Origin: an uncultured Leifsonia sp.
Lineage (GTDB): Bacteria > Actinomycetota > Actinomycetes > Actinomycetales > Microbacteriaceae
Direction of reading: 5' to 3'
NCBI RefSeq assembly: GCF_945957465.1
Contig: NZ_CAMFLC010000004.1
Location: 83,715-147,714 of the forward strand
Length of the DNA: 64,000 bases
Below are positions 1 through 9,443 of the stretch, one piece after another. The translations under genes and the position numbers were made by a program. The notes under the pieces were generated by a model. The model was given only the letters and a program-made list of their open reading frames with translations. It ran no database searches and had not been told where the DNA came from. Every line of letters begins with the position of its first letter. The stretch's first letter is position 1.

Positions 1-3
1 GGC

Positions 4-2229
4 TCACCGCCTCGTTCCCGTACGGGTGCTGCGGGGACGGTGGCTGGCCTGCTGCTGGAGCTTGGTCTGGAGGTCGGTGAGCGGCGCGCCGTTCTCGTCG
101 AGGTGATGACGGGTCCACACGCCGTCCTCGCCGAGTGTCCAGGCGGCGGTGCGCTCGTCGAACGCCAGGTCGAAAAGGCGGCCGAGCTCTGCGAGGTGGT
201 CGGGGTCGGTCAGCCGAACCAGCGCCTCGACGCGGCGGTCGAGGTTGCGGTGCATCATGTCGGCGCTGCCGATGTACACGTGCGGGTCGCCGTCGTTCAC
301 GAACGAGAAGACACGTGAGTGCTCCAGATAGCGACCCAGCACGGAACGCACGCGGATGTTCTCGGAGAGGCCCTCGCGCCCAGGAACGACGCCGCAGATG
401 CCGCGCACCCACAGCTCCACGGGCACACCGGCCTGGCTGGCCCGGTAGAGGGTGTCGATGATGGCCTCGTCGACGATCGAGTTGAGCTTGATCCGGATGC
501 CGGACGGGCGCCCGGCGGCGGCGTTGGCCGCCTCGGTGTCGATTCGCTTGAGCAGACCCTTGCGCAGGTGGAGGGGCGCGACCAGGAGGCGCTTGAACTT
601 CTTCTCGATCGCGTAGCCGGACAGCTCGTTGAAGAGCCGGGTGAGGTCTTTCCCGACCTGATCGTCGGCGGTGAGCAGTCCGAGGTCTTCGTAGATGCGC
701 GATGTCTTCGGGTTGTAGTTGCCCGTGCCGATGTGGCTGTAGTGCTTCAGCACGCCCTTCTCCTCGCGGATGACGAGAGCGAGCTTGCAGTGCGTCTTGA
801 GTCCCACCAGGCCGTACACGACGTGCACTCCGGCCTTCTCGAGCTTGCGGGCCCACGAGATGTTGTTCTGCTCGTCGAAGCGCGCTTTGATCTCGACCAG
901 GGCCAGCACCTGCTTGCCGGCTTCCGCCGCGTCGATGAGCGCTTCGACGATCGGGCTGTCGCCGGAGGTGCGGTAGAGGGTCTGCTTGATGGCGAGGACG
1001 TGCGGGTCCGCCGCCGCCTGCTCCAGAAACGCCTGCACGCTCGTCGCGAACGACTCGTACGGGTGGTGCAGCAGGATGTCCTGACGTGAGACCGCCGCGA
1101 AGACGTCGGGCTTGGCGTTCGGCTCGCTCGGCATCAGCTGCGGCGCAGTGGTCGGCACGTGATTGGGGTAGTGCAGGTCGGGACGATCGATGCGTGCCAG
1201 GTCGAACAGGCCGCCGAGGTCGAGCGGGGCCGGGAGGCGGTAGACCTCCTGCTCGGTCACGTCGAGCTCGCGCACCAGCAGGCCGAGCGTCACGTCGTCC
1301 ATATCGTCGGTGACCTCGAGCCGGATCGGCGGCCCGAAGCGGCGGCGGAGCAGTTCGCGCTCCAGCGCCTGGATCAGGTTCTCGGTCTCGTCCTCGTCGA
1401 TCTCGACGTCTTCGTTGCGCGTGACGCGGAACACGTGGTGGTCGAGGATCTCCATGCCGGGGAAGAGATCGCCCAGGTGGTTGGCGATCAGGTCCTCCAA
1501 GCGCAGGAACCGCACCTGCCCGAGCCCCTCGCGCTGATCGATGCGGACGAAACGCGGCAGCATCTGCGGCACCTTGAGACGCGCGAACTGCTCCTTGCCT
1601 GTACGCGAGTTGCGCACGCGCACCGAGAGGTTGAGCGAGAGCCCCGAGATGTACGGGAAGGGGTGCGCCGGGTCGACGGCGAGCGGCATCAGCACGGGGA
1701 AGATCTGCTGCGAGAAGACCTCGCGCATCTGCACCCGGTCGGCCTCGTCGAGCTCGTCCCACGACGACACCGTGATGCCGACCTGCTCGAGCGCAGGCAG
1801 CACCAGCTCGCGGTAGGCCTTGGCGTGGCGCACCTGGAGCTCGTGCGCCTTCTCGGAGATGTCGGCCAGCACGTCCTGCGGAGCGCGGCCGACGTTCGTC
1901 GGCACGGCGAGCCCCGTGGCGATGCGGCGCTTGAGGCCCGCGACGCGCACCATGAAGAACTCGTCGAGGTTGCTCGCGAAGATCGCGAGGAAGTTGGCGC
2001 GCTCCAGCACCGGCAGGAGCGGATCCTCCGCCAGCTCGAGGACGCGCTGGTTGAAGGCCAGCCAGCTCAGCTCGCGATCGAGGTAGCGGTCGTCGGGGAG
2101 CGTCGGGTCGGGCTCGTAGATGAAGGGGGCGAAGTCGTCGTCGAAGTCGCTGCCCAGGCTGCCGCTCAGCCCGTTGTCGAGTAGGCCGTTCTCCAGTGTG
2201 GTGCGCTCGCCGTCCATGCCTCCCATCAT
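4..2229 (-). CDS. ppk: Polyphosphate kinase (PPK1)
   Basis: Reversible enzyme that polymerises the terminal phosphate of ATP into inorganic polyphosphate. The 741-residue product has the usual PPK1 length and layout: an N-terminal helical domain beginning near [18 protein letters not shown] (about residue 47), a head domain, and two C-terminal phospholipase-D-like domains. The [13 protein letters not shown] motif puts a conserved His at residue 499, in the family's catalytic region. The start has two adjacent Met codons; either could be used. The gene ends four bases inside the window, so its downstream neighbour is not visible. It is followed upstream by a GlnR-type regulator on the same strand. 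A role in phosphate storage fits the phoU/senX3/regX3 genes 5 kb away. Confidence 0.96.
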   Translation of the reverse strand: MMGGMDGERTTLENGLLDNGLSGSLGSDFDDDFAPFIYEPDPTLPDDRYLDRELSWLAFNQRVLELAEDPLLPVLERANFLAIFASNLDEFFMVRVAGLKRRIATGLAVPTNVGRAPQDVLADISEKAHELQVRHAKAYRELVLPALEQVGITVSSWDELDEADRVQMREVFSQQIFPVLMPLAVDPAHPFPYISGLSLNLSVRVRNSRTGKEQFARLKVPQMLPRFVRIDQREGLGQVRFLRLEDLIANHLGDLFPGMEILDHHVFRVTRNEDVEIDEDETENLIQALERELLRRRFGPPIRLEVTDDMDDVTLGLLVRELDVTEQEVYRLPAPLDLGGLFDLARIDRPDLHYPNHVPTTAPQLMPSEPNAKPDVFAAVSRQDILLHHPYESFATSVQAFLEQAAADPHVLAIKQTLYRTSGDSPIVEALIDAAEAGKQVLALVEIKARFDEQNNISWARKLEKAGVHVVYGLVGLKTHCKLALVIREEKGVLKHYSHIGTGNYNPKTSRIYEDLGLLTADDQVGKDLTRLFNELSGYAIEKKFKRLLVAPLHLRKGLLKRIDTEAANAAAGRPSGIRIKLNSIVDEAIIDTLYRASQAGVPVELWVRGICGVVPGREGLSENIRVRSVLGRYLEHSRVFSFVNDGDPHVYIGSADMMHRNLDRRVEALVRLTDPDHLAELGRLFDLAFDERTAAWTLGEDGVWTRHHLDENGAPLTDLQTKLQQQASHRPRSTRTGTRR

Positions 2230-2308
2230 GGCACCGGGCGAGCGCAGAGCGGCACGAGTCTCGATTAACTGTGGACGAACGACCTCCGGGGCCGATGGTG
2301 CAGGAGGA

Positions 2309-3001
2309 TCAGGGGCGCACGGACGAGGGCAGCCGGTCGTTCTCGTCCTCGTAGACGTTGAAGCGGTAGCCGACGTTGCGCACCGTCCCGATCAGGGACT
2401 CCAGGTCTCCGAGCTTTGCTCGCAGGCGTCGCACGTGCACATCCACCGTGCGCGTGCCGCCGAAGTAGTCGTAGCCCCACACCTCGCTCAGCAGCTGCTC
2501 GCGCGTGAAGACCCGCGAGGGATGCGTGGCGAAGAAGCGCAGCAGTTCGAACTCCTTGAAGGTGAGGTCGAGCGCTCGCCCGTGCGCCTTGGCCGAGTAG
2601 CTGGCTTCGTCGATCGTGACGCCCGAGGCCTGGATCTTCGAGTGCGAGTTGTCCTGGCCCTGACGTCCGATCGCGAGCCGGATGCGTGCGTCGACCTCCG
2701 CCGGACCCGCGCTGTCGAGGACCACGTCGTTGATGCCCCAATCGGCGCTCACGGCGGTGAGACCGCCCTCGGTGAGGACGAGCAGGAGCGGCACCGTGAT
2801 GCCCGTCGTCGTGAGGATCTTGCACAGGGACTTGGCGCTCGCCAGGTCGCGGCGGGCGTCGACGAAGATCAGGTCGCAGGCGGGAGCGTTGACCAGCGAT
2901 GCCGGTTCGGCGGGGATCTGGCGGGTGCGGTGGCTGAGGAGACCGAGGGCGGGGAGCACCTCTGCATCGGGCGCAGACGTGAGGATCAACAGCTGCGCCA
3001 C
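2309..3001 (-). CDS. glnR: GlnR-like OmpR-family response regulator
   Basis: Predicted DNA-binding regulator, 230 residues. The N-terminal receiver-like domain contains [18 protein letters not shown] and [21 protein letters not shown]. The C-terminal winged helix contains [40 protein letters not shown] and [10 protein letters not shown]. These blocks match the actinobacterial nitrogen regulator GlnR, an atypical orphan response regulator that controls ammonium assimilation genes. No histidine kinase lies beside it, as expected for GlnR. Start is ATG at 3001. The 79-bp gap to ppk does not show whether the two genes are co-transcribed. Assignment to GlnR rather than another OmpR paralogue is from remembered family sequence. 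Confidence 0.85.
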   Translation of the reverse strand: MAQLLILTSAPDAEVLPALGLLSHRTRQIPAEPASLVNAPACDLIFVDARRDLASAKSLCKILTTTGITVPLLLVLTEGGLTAVSADWGINDVVLDSAGPAEVDARIRLAIGRQGQDNSHSKIQASGVTIDEASYSAKAHGRALDLTFKEFELLRFFATHPSRVFTREQLLSEVWGYDYFGGTRTVDVHVRRLRAKLGDLESLIGTVRNVGYRFNVYEDENDRLPSSVRP

Positions 3002-3079
3002 TCAGTTCCTCCTCGCCTCTTCGTGCCGCAATGCTACCGGAAACGCTTGCACCACCGGACCGCAGGGCACAATGGAGGG

Positions 3080-3436
3080 ATGAGCGATACGCCTCAGGAG
3101 CCGGAACCGCTGGAGCCCGGACCGCTGGGCCCGGCCGCGGCCGCGGGGCCGCCGCCGGAGCCGCTGCCGCGCGCGGCCGTCGCGTGGAGCGTCGGCGCGG
3201 TCTGGGCGCTCGCGCTCGTCCTCGGTGTGCTGATCGCGCTGCTGTCGCATCCTCCGCAGTACGCGTCGTGGCTCTCGCTCGCGCTCGGCGTCTGCGTGAT
3301 CGGCGCCTTCGGGGCGCAGCTCGCGACGCAGCGGAAGGACGGCTTCGTCAACCGGCTCGCGACGACCCTCGTCGGCAGCTTCGTCATCCTCGGACTCTTC
3401 GGTGCGGTCCTCGGCGTCATCACGCTCGGGCACTGA
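3080..3436 (+). CDS. Small three-helix membrane protein
   Basis: Predicted 118-residue integral membrane protein of unknown function. The first ~32 residues are a Pro/Glu/Ala-rich cytoplasmic tail; hydrophobic segments follow at about 34-57, 62-84 and 94-117. A short basic loop, ATQRKDGFVNR, separates helices two and three. The ATG at 3080 is chosen because it is the first in-frame start after the divergent glnR and is preceded by GGAGG-like sequence. It lies 13 bp upstream of a second tiny membrane protein and may share its transcript. I do not recognise a named family. Confidence 0.75.
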   Translation: MSDTPQEPEPLEPGPLGPAAAAGPPPEPLPRAAVAWSVGAVWALALVLGVLIALLSHPPQYASWLSLALGVCVIGAFGAQLATQRKDGFVNRLATTLVGSFVILGLFGAVLGVITLGH

Positions 3437-3449
3437 TTAGACTGGCCCT

Positions 3450-3560
3450 ATGCTCGTCGCTCTCGAACTCTTCTTCATCGGCCTGCTGGGTCTGGCCACC
3501 CTCGCCATCCTCGGTGTCTCCGGAGTGGTGGTCTACAACCTCTTCCGCGGCCAGCGCTAG
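3450..3560 (+). CDS. 36-residue single-pass membrane peptide
   Basis: Short open frame MLVALELFFIGLLG... ending NLFRGQR. It is almost entirely one transmembrane helix (about residues 3-29) with a short basic C-terminal tail, so it would insert with the positive end in the cytoplasm. It sits 13 bp after the previous membrane protein and 2 bp before the nitrobindin-like gene, a spacing expected for a real operon member rather than random sequence. It is too short for usual gene-calling cutoffs. Function unknown; structural or regulatory peptide is a guess. Confidence 0.6.
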   Translation: MLVALELFFIGLLGLATLAILGVSGVVVYNLFRGQR

Positions 3561-3562
3561 GC

Positions 3563-4159
3563 ATGATCGAGCTCCCCACCGACCTTCCGGCCGAACTCGT
3601 CCCGCTGTCCTGGCTGATCGGGATCTGGGAGGGGAGCGGCGTCGTCGACTACGCCGTCGGCGAGGAGCACACCCAGCTCGAGTTCGGCCAGCGCATCAGC
3701 TTCAGCCATGACGGCGAGGCGTACCTCAACTACTCGGCCACGTCATGGGTGCTCGACGAGAACCGCACCCCGCTCGCGGCCGAGACCGGCTATTGGCGGC
3801 TGAGCCGCACGCTGGTGGAGGGCGCTCCCGGCCCGGCGATGCTGCCCGGTCAGGGCGGCCGTCCGTTCGGCACGGCGCAGGCGGTCGAGACGCTGCGGGC
3901 GTCGAGCGGGGGCTTCGACATCGACGTGGCGATCATCCACCCCGACGGAGTCAGCGAGCTCTACATCGGTCAGGTCAACGGCCCGCGCATCGACCTGGCC
4001 ACCGACGCGGTCGTGCGTACCGCTGGAGCCAAGGAGTACAGCGCGGCGACGCGCCTGTACGGTCTTGTGGAGGGCCACCTCCTCTGGGCGTGGGACATCG
4101 CCGCCCTCGGCCAGGACCTCCGCACGCACGCGTCGGCGCGCCTCGCCAAGGTCGACTGA
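3563..4159 (+). CDS. Nitrobindin-like heme-binding protein (FABP-like, DUF1794)
   Basis: Predicted 198-residue beta-barrel protein of the nitrobindin/THAP4-C family, soluble and cytoplasmic. The N-terminal GIWEGSG block (about residues 21-27) is the family's G-x-W-x-G-x-G signature. The C-terminal RLYGLVEGHLLWAWDIAA contains a His in the position typically used as the proximal heme ligand. Known members bind ferric heme and react with NO or peroxynitrite; that role is inferred here. It is tightly packed between the 36-residue peptide (2 bp) and ygfZ (1 bp), so all three are probably translated from one message. Confidence 0.85.
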   Translation: MIELPTDLPAELVPLSWLIGIWEGSGVVDYAVGEEHTQLEFGQRISFSHDGEAYLNYSATSWVLDENRTPLAAETGYWRLSRTLVEGAPGPAMLPGQGGRPFGTAQAVETLRASSGGFDIDVAIIHPDGVSELYIGQVNGPRIDLATDAVVRTAGAKEYSAATRLYGLVEGHLLWAWDIAALGQDLRTHASARLAKVD

Positions 4160-4160
4160 C

Positions 4161-5273
4161 GTGTCTTCGTCGCCCTTCCTCGCACTGCCCGGCGCAGTCG
4201 ACACCGCGCAGGCCGGGGTTCCCGCGCACTACGGCAACCCGTTGGCCGAGCAGCGCGCGCTGCAGGACCGCTCGGCGATCGTCGACCTGTCCGATCGCGC
4301 TGTGCTCTCGATCACCGGCCCGGATCGGCTGAGCTGGCTCAACTCCCTGACTAGCCAGTCCCTGCTCGGCCTGCAGCCGGGGGAGTCGTCCGAGACACTG
4401 CTCCTCGACGTCACCGGCCGGGTCGAGCACGCCGTCCGGCTGATCGAGGACGGCACCGCGCTCTGGCTGCTGGTCGACCGTCCCGAAGCCGCCGGCCTGC
4501 TCTCCTGGCTCGACTCGATGCGGTTCATGCTCCGGGTCGAGCTGACCGACCACACGGAGACCCTCGCGACCATCGGAACGCTCGCCGAGCCGCCGCTTCC
4601 GCTCGCTGCGCCCCACGGCGTCCCGCTCGTGTGGCATGACCCGTGGCGCGCGCTGACGCCGGGCGGCCATCAGTACGCCACGGGCGACCATCCCGGAGCC
4701 GGGTGGACGTGGAGCGAGCGTGTCGTGCCGCGGGAGGCCCTGCCGTCGATCGTGTCGCGCGTCGAGTCGGGCGAGCTCGCCGTCGCCGGCACCCTCGCGG
4801 CAGACGCGCTGCGCGTCGCGGCGTGGCGCCCGCGCTTCGCCACCGAGGTCGACGAGCGGACCATCCCGCACGAACTCGACTGGCTCCGCACCGCGGTGCA
4901 TCTGAGCAAGGGCTGCTACCGCGGTCAGGAGACGGTCGCGAAGGTCCACAACCTCGGCCACCCGCCGCGCCGCCTCGTGATGCTGCACCTGGACGGTTCG
5001 GAAGGCGTGCATCCCGTAGCCGGAGCGGAGGTCACACTCGAAGGCCGCGTGGTCGGGACGGTCACGTCGTCGGCACTGCACTACGAGCTCGGGCCGATCG
5101 CGCTCGCCGTCGTCAAGCGCGGCACCGACCCGGCGGCCACGCTCACGGTCGACGCCGACGGCACGCCCGTCGCTGCGGCGCAGGAGATCGTGGTGCCGCC
5201 CGAAGCGGGCGCCGAGGCCCACGTGCCGCACCTCCCGCGCCTGGGCGCCGTCACGCGTACCCCGCGCGCCTGA
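4161..5273 (+). CDS. ygfZ: YgfZ/GcvT-family folate-binding protein
   Basis: Predicted tetrahydrofolate-dependent accessory factor for iron-sulfur enzyme maintenance. The 370-residue product contains the YgfZ signature KGCYRGQETVAKV near residues 249-261, whose Cys is the diagnostic residue separating YgfZ from glycine-cleavage T proteins. Start is GTG at 4161, one base after the preceding stop; this coupling supports it over longer in-frame options. The fold comprises a GcvT-like N-terminal half and a C-terminal barrel ending near residue 345. Neighbours (heme-binding protein upstream, convergent methyltransferase downstream) fit a cofactor-maintenance setting but do not prove it. Confidence 0.9.
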   Translation: MSSSPFLALPGAVDTAQAGVPAHYGNPLAEQRALQDRSAIVDLSDRAVLSITGPDRLSWLNSLTSQSLLGLQPGESSETLLLDVTGRVEHAVRLIEDGTALWLLVDRPEAAGLLSWLDSMRFMLRVELTDHTETLATIGTLAEPPLPLAAPHGVPLVWHDPWRALTPGGHQYATGDHPGAGWTWSERVVPREALPSIVSRVESGELAVAGTLAADALRVAAWRPRFATEVDERTIPHELDWLRTAVHLSKGCYRGQETVAKVHNLGHPPRRLVMLHLDGSEGVHPVAGAEVTLEGRVVGTVTSSALHYELGPIALAVVKRGTDPAATLTVDADGTPVAAAQEIVVPPEAGAEAHVPHLPRLGAVTRTPRA

Positions 5274-5280
5274 CCGTTCG

Positions 5281-6108
5281 CTAGACCGGCGCGACCGCCT
5301 CCCACGAGACCGTGAGTTCGCCCAGCCGCCACCGGTCGCGGCCGCCGACGACCGGCCAGCCGGCATCGCGCATGCCCTGCGCCACGGCGATCCAGCGCTG
5401 CTTCGGGCCGTACGCCGCGAGCGGCGAGTGGACCTGCCACAGGCGATCGAGGTCCGACAGGAAGACGTGCACGCGCTCGCCGGGCACGTTCCGGTGGATG
5501 AGCGCCTTCGGCAGGCGCTCCGCGACGACGCTCGGCGCATCCAGACCGCGGAGCCGGAGCGAGATCGAGAAGGTCTGCGGACCGGTCGCGTCGAGCGTGA
5601 TCCAGCTGGCGATCCGGCCGATCTCGTCGCAGGTGCCCTCGACGAGCGCGCCGCCGAGCTGCAGCCGGCCGAGCATCCGCGTCCAGGCCGCAGCGACCTC
5701 CGATTCGTCGTACTGCCGCAGCACGTTGAAGGCGCGGATCACGGCGGCATGACGGCCCTCGGGCAGGGGAACCTCGAAGCCGCCCAGGCGGAAATCCACG
5801 CGCGCGCCGGGGGCGAAGCCGGTGCTCCCGGCCCGGACCGCCTCCAGCTGGGTGAGCGCCGTGCGCACCCGGCCCGGGTCGATCTCGAGTCCGAGCATCT
5901 CCACGTCGGGCCGCACGCGCGCCAACCGCTGCTGGAGCTCGAAGGCGGTCACCCCGCTCGCTCCGAAACCGAGGTCGACGACCAGCGGGTCGCCTGTCCT
6001 CCGCAGCACCGGCAGGGAGGCGAGCCACCGATCCACTCGGCGCAAGCGGTTGGTGTTGGTCGTGCCGCGGGTCACCGTGCCGACGGCGCAGGAGGTCGAG
6101 GGCGGCAT
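5281..6108 (-). CDS. Class I SAM-dependent methyltransferase
   Basis: 275-residue Rossmann-fold protein. The SAM-binding motif I is [10 protein letters not shown] (about residues 43-52) and motif II is the acidic [11 protein letters not shown], which ends the second strand. The rest contains a conserved [15 protein letters not shown] block and a C-terminal region without recognised domains. Substrate is unknown; no RNA- or DNA-specific (N/D)PPY motif is visible. It converges on ygfZ with a 7-bp gap and is divergent from gpmA across 17 bp, so its promoter must overlap the gpmA start region. Family call is firm, function open. Confidence 0.8.
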   Translation of the reverse strand: MPPSTSCAVGTVTRGTTNTNRLRRVDRWLASLPVLRRTGDPLVVDLGFGASGVTAFELQQRLARVRPDVEMLGLEIDPGRVRTALTQLEAVRAGSTGFAPGARVDFRLGGFEVPLPEGRHAAVIRAFNVLRQYDESEVAAAWTRMLGRLQLGGALVEGTCDEIGRIASWITLDATGPQTFSISLRLRGLDAPSVVAERLPKALIHRNVPGERVHVFLSDLDRLWQVHSPLAAYGPKQRWIAVAQGMRDAGWPVVGGRDRWRLGELTVSWEAVAPV

Positions 6109-6125
6109 ATGACAAGATTAATCGC

Positions 6126-6875
6126 ATGCCCGCTCCCTACACTCTGATCCTCCTCCGCCACGGCAACAGCGAGTGGAACCAGCAGAACCTGTTCACCGGC
6201 TGGGTCGACGTCCGGCTCAGCGAGCAGGGCGTCGCCGAGGCCAAGCGCGCCGGCGAGCTGCTGGCCGAGTCCGGCCTCGAGCCCGACATCCTCTACACGT
6301 CGGTTCTCACGCGCGCCATCCAGACCGCGAACTACGCGCTCGACGTCGCGGATCGCCTCTGGATCCCGGTCGAGCGGTCGTGGCGTCTGAACGAGCGCCA
6401 CTACGGCGCCCTCCAGGGTCTGGACAAGGCGGACACGCTCGAGAAGTACGGGCCGGAGCAGTTCCAGCTGTGGCGTCGCTCGTTCGATGTGCCCCCGCCG
6501 CCGCTGCCCGACGACAGCCAGTGGTCGCAGGCGCACGACCCGCGCTACGCCGGTCTCGGCGACGACCTGCCGCGCACGGAGTGCCTCAAGGACGTCATCG
6601 CCCGCATGCTGCCCTACTGGGAGTCCGACATCACGACCAGCCTCGCCGAAGGCAAGACGGTGCTCGTCACCGCCCACGGCAACTCGCTGCGCGCGCTCGT
6701 GAAGCACCTCGACGGCATCTCCGACGACGAGATCGCCGAGCTCAACATCCCCACCGGCATCCCGCTGGTCTACAAGCTCGACGAGACGTTCGCGCCGATC
6801 GAGCCCGCCGTCTACCTCGACCCCGAGGCGGCAGCGGCCGGTGCCGCCGCCGTCGCCGCCCAGGGCAAGAAGTAA
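6126..6875 (+). CDS. gpmA: 2,3-bisphosphoglycerate-dependent phosphoglycerate mutase
   Basis: Glycolytic enzyme interconverting 3- and 2-phosphoglycerate. The 249-residue protein carries the phosphohistidine motif [10 protein letters not shown] (catalytic His at about residue 11), the [11 protein letters not shown] block, and the second-His segment [17 protein letters not shown]. Length is normal for the dPGM family. In mycobacteria the same gene directly precedes senX3-regX3; here a 2H phosphoesterase and phoU intervene, which supports the annotation and an actinobacterial origin. Its stop overlaps the start region of the next reading frame. Confidence 0.97.
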   Translation: MPAPYTLILLRHGNSEWNQQNLFTGWVDVRLSEQGVAEAKRAGELLAESGLEPDILYTSVLTRAIQTANYALDVADRLWIPVERSWRLNERHYGALQGLDKADTLEKYGPEQFQLWRRSFDVPPPPLPDDSQWSQAHDPRYAGLGDDLPRTECLKDVIARMLPYWESDITTSLAEGKTVLVTAHGNSLRALVKHLDGISDDEIAELNIPTGIPLVYKLDETFAPIEPAVYLDPEAAAAGAAAVAAQGKK

Positions 6876-7354
6876 CCGTCACGACCGATCGCTCCTACGT
6901 CGTCGTCGCGTTCCTGCCGGAACGCGGCGGTGACGTCGTCGTTCCGGAGGAGTTCGGGGCGGGGGACTGGCCCCTGCACGTCACGATCGTGCCCCCGTTC
7001 GCGGCGGACCTCGACGCTGAAGCCGTGGCCGCGCTCCTGCCGCGCGGACCGCGCCTCCCGCTCGTCGCGGGTGCGCGAGCGTCGTTCGGGCACCGCGGCT
7101 CCGTACCTGTCACACTGATCCGCCCGTCGCCCGCCCTGCTCGCGCTGCACACGGCGTGCGTCGATGCGCTGGAGGACGGCGGCGCGCACATCGCCGATCA
7201 GCGGCACATCCGCTCCGGCTATCGGCCGCACGCCTCCGATCAGCGGTCGGCCGCGCTCGCCCCCGGCGCCCACGTCTCGCTCTCCGAGCTCGCGATCGTC
7301 GAGGGCACCCCCGGCTCCCGCCGCCGGGTCGCCACCCGCATCCCCCTCAGTTGA
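6872..7354 (+). CDS. 2'-5' RNA ligase-like 2H phosphoesterase
   Basis: About 155-160 residues. Two H-x-[ST] motifs characteristic of 2H phosphoesterases are visible: HVT in LHVTIVPPF and HAS in YRPHASDQR. The N-terminal [10 protein letters not shown] strand is needed for the fold, so translation must begin near 6870-6895. No ATG, GTG or TTG occurs in frame there; candidate initiators are GTA at 6872 or ACG at 6881. The coordinate given is therefore approximate. The frame overlaps the gpmA stop by four bases, suggesting translational coupling. Likely substrate is a cyclic phosphate or tRNA-splicing-type end; this is family inference. Confidence 0.65.
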   Translation, partial: VTVTTDRSYVVVAFLPERGGDVVVPEEFGAGDWPLHVTIVPPFAADLDAEAVAALLPRGPRLPLVAGARASFGHRGSVPVTLIRPSPALLALHTACVDALEDGGAHIADQRHIRSGYRPHASDQRSAALAPGAHVSLSELAIVEGTPGSRRRVATRIPLS

Positions 7355-7356
7355 CA

Positions 7357-7421
7357 CCGCCGAGTACGCGCGAATTCATGCGAAAACCGCCGAGTACGCA
7401 GCGAATCTGCGTACTCGGCGG
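7357..7421. terminator. Bidirectional terminator with an extra third arm
   Basis: A perfect 15-bp stem is formed by 7387-7401 and 7407-7421 around a 5-base loop. The sequence CCGCCGAGTACGC of the left arm also occurs 30 bp upstream at 7357-7369. The element lies between two convergent genes, the 2H phosphoesterase and phoU, so it can serve both. The extra arm would allow a longer-range alternative pairing. Confidence 0.7.
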
Positions 7422-7443
7422 GTGAGGGAGGGCTGGGGTTCGG

Positions 7444-8100
7444 TCAGCCGGCGAGTTCGGGTGCCCAGTCGCCGGTGGCGAGGTACTGGACCTTCTTCGC
7501 GATCGAGACGGCGTGGTCGGCGAAGCGCTCGTGGTAGCGGCTCGCGAGGGTCGCGTCGACCGTGTCGACGGCCTGACCCTTCCACGTCTCGCCGAGCACC
7601 TTGTCGAACACACTGGCGTGGAGCTCGTCGATGTCGTCGTCGTCGTTGCGGATCTCGTCGGCGAGACGGATGTCCTGGGAGCGCAGCAGCTCCGCGAGCT
7701 TCTCGGCGATCTGGACGTCGAGGCGCCCCATCTCAGCGAACGTGGAGCGGAGGCTCTTCGGGACGACCTTGTCAGGGAAGCGGTAGCGGGCGAGCTGGGC
7801 GATGTGCTCGGCCATGTCGCCCATCCGCTCCAGCGACGCACTGATGCGCAGCGCACTGACGACGATGCGGAGGTCGCGGGCGACGGGCTGCTGCCGGGCG
7901 AGGATCTGGATGGACAGCTCATCGAGCAGCACGGTGAGCTCGTCGATGCGGTGGTCGTTGGCGATCACTTCTTCGGCGAGGGTCACATCGGACTCGTTGA
8001 ACGCCTGCGTGGCGCTGCGGATCGAACGTACGACCAGCTCGGCGATCTCGACCAGCCGGTCCTGGACCTCGGCCAGCTCCTGCTGGAAAACTTCGCGCAT
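7444..8100 (-). CDS. phoU: Phosphate transport system regulator PhoU
   Basis: 218-residue all-helical protein made of two PhoU repeats. Conserved blocks are DLRIVVSALRISASLERMGDM AEHIA (about residues 75-99) and its weaker C-terminal counterpart with ASRYHERFADHAVSIAKKV. PhoU restrains phosphate uptake and signalling by the adjacent sensor kinase when phosphate is plentiful. Start ATG at 8100 is chosen over upstream options because MREVFQQEL begins the first helix and an AGGAAGGA ribosome-binding site lies just ahead. It is divergent from senX3, consistent with one phosphate-responsive unit. No pst transporter genes lie nearby. Confidence 0.94.
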   Translation of the reverse strand: MREVFQQELAEVQDRLVEIAELVVRSIRSATQAFNESDVTLAEEVIANDHRIDELTVLLDELSIQILARQQPVARDLRIVVSALRISASLERMGDMAEHIAQLARYRFPDKVVPKSLRSTFAEMGRLDVQIAEKLAELLRSQDIRLADEIRNDDDDIDELHASVFDKVLGETWKGQAVDTVDATLASRYHERFADHAVSIAKKVQYLATGDWAPELAG

Positions 8101-8291
8101 GGGTTGGGTCCTTCCTGGGCGTGCGCGCGCACGCGGAATACGGGGGTCGGACGACCCCGTGAGCATGCTCGCGTCGTGAGGTTAACGGTTGGTGCCGTCC
8201 ACCTGAACACTGTCTAACGTACCCGCGAAAAGACGCGGCGCAGAGCCGGATCGGTCGCTGCCCGCCCGATCCGATCACCTACGCTTTGAGT

Positions 8292-9443
8292 ATGGACTCC
8301 GCCTGGTTGGTGCTGCTCTCGCTCGGGCTGGGGCTGGTCGTCGGCGCAGGGTTCGTCTGGATCCTCCACATCGCCGCTCGCCGCGGCGACCACGCGGCCG
8401 CGGTGTCGAATCCGGCCGTCCCTGACGGCGTCGAGCAGGTGCTCGACGCGATGGAGTCCGCCGGTATCGTCCTCGACCCGTCGAACAACGTGATCAAGGC
8501 CTCCCCGGGGGCCCACGCGATCGGGCTCGTCTGGAACGGCACGCTCGTGCACGCGCATCTCGTGGAGCTCGTCGACCGTGTGCGGCGCACGGGCGAGCCG
8601 GTCACCGAGGAGTGCGAGCTCGCGCGCGGGCCCTTCGGCGAGGCCAACATCCACCTGAGCGTGCGGGTGGCTCGGCTCGGCTCGCGTTACATCCTGCTGC
8701 TGGCGGAGGATCGCACCGAGTCTTTCCGGCTCGAGTCGGTGCGACGGGACTTCGTCGCCAACATCAGCCACGAACTGAAGACGCCGATCGGAGCGGTGGG
8801 TCTGCTGGCCGAGGCACTCGACGACGCGTCGGACGACCCGGAGCAGGTGCGCCGGTTCGCGCTGCGACTGAGCGAGGAGGCCTCCCGCCTGGCCCGCATC
8901 ACGCAGGACATCATCGAACTGAGCCGCCTCCAGGCCGCCGACGCGCTGGGCGACGCCGCGCAGCTCTCGGCGAAGAAGGTCGTGAAGGCCGCGATCGACC
9001 AGAACCGCGTGGCGGCCGAAGCACGTCAGATCGAGATCGCCATGCGCGGCGAGAAGGACGCGAGCGTCATCGGCAACGAGGCGCTTCTCGTCACGGCTGT
9101 GCACAACCTCATTTCGAATGCGATCCAGTACTCGCCGGAGGACTCCCGTATCGGGATCGGCGTGCGCACGATCGACGGCGTCGTCGAGATCGCCGTCACC
9201 GACCAGGGCGAGGGCATCCCGGAGGACGACCTCGACCGGGTCTTCGAACGCTTCTTCCGCGTCGACCAGGCCCGCTCCCGCAACACCGGCGGCACCGGGC
9301 TCGGTCTCGCGATCGTCAAGCACGCCGTGCAGAACCACGGCGGCGAGGTCCGGGTCTGGTCGCAGCCCGGGCGCGGCTCCACCTTCACCATCCGGCTGCC
9401 CGAGGCGGCCACCGTGCGTCCCCCGATTGGAGAGAACCTGTGA
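8292..9443 (+). CDS. senX3: Phosphate-sensing histidine kinase SenX3-like
   Basis: 383-residue membrane sensor kinase. One transmembrane helix (residues 5-27) is followed by a PAS-like region (about 45-140), a HisKA domain with VANISHELKTP (phospho-acceptor His160) and a C-terminal HATPase domain with NLISNAIQYS, DQGEGIPEDD and GGTGLGLAI. The lack of an extracellular sensor domain is typical of SenX3, which reads phosphate status through PhoU and the Pst transporter. An in-frame TTG at 8286 is an alternative start. Its stop overlaps the regX3 GTG in a GTGA, so the pair is co-translated. Confidence 0.92.
   Translation: MDSAWLVLLSLGLGLVVGAGFVWILHIAARRGDHAAAVSNPAVPDGVEQVLDAMESAGIVLDPSNNVIKASPGAHAIGLVWNGTLVHAHLVELVDRVRRTGEPVTEECELARGPFGEANIHLSVRVARLGSRYILLLAEDRTESFRLESVRRDFVANISHELKTPIGAVGLLAEALDDASDDPEQVRRFALRLSEEASRLARITQDIIELSRLQAADALGDAAQLSAKKVVKAAIDQNRVAAEARQIEIAMRGEKDASVIGNEALLVTAVHNLISNAIQYSPEDSRIGIGVRTIDGVVEIAVTDQGEGIPEDDLDRVFERFFRVDQARSRNTGGTGLGLAIVKHAVQNHGGEVRVWSQPGRGSTFTIRLPEAATVRPPIGENL

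Noticed and set aside
319..2184. Long open frames opposite ppk on the plus strand
   Set aside because: They are high-GC shadows of ppk: no ribosome-binding sites and no recognisable protein features.
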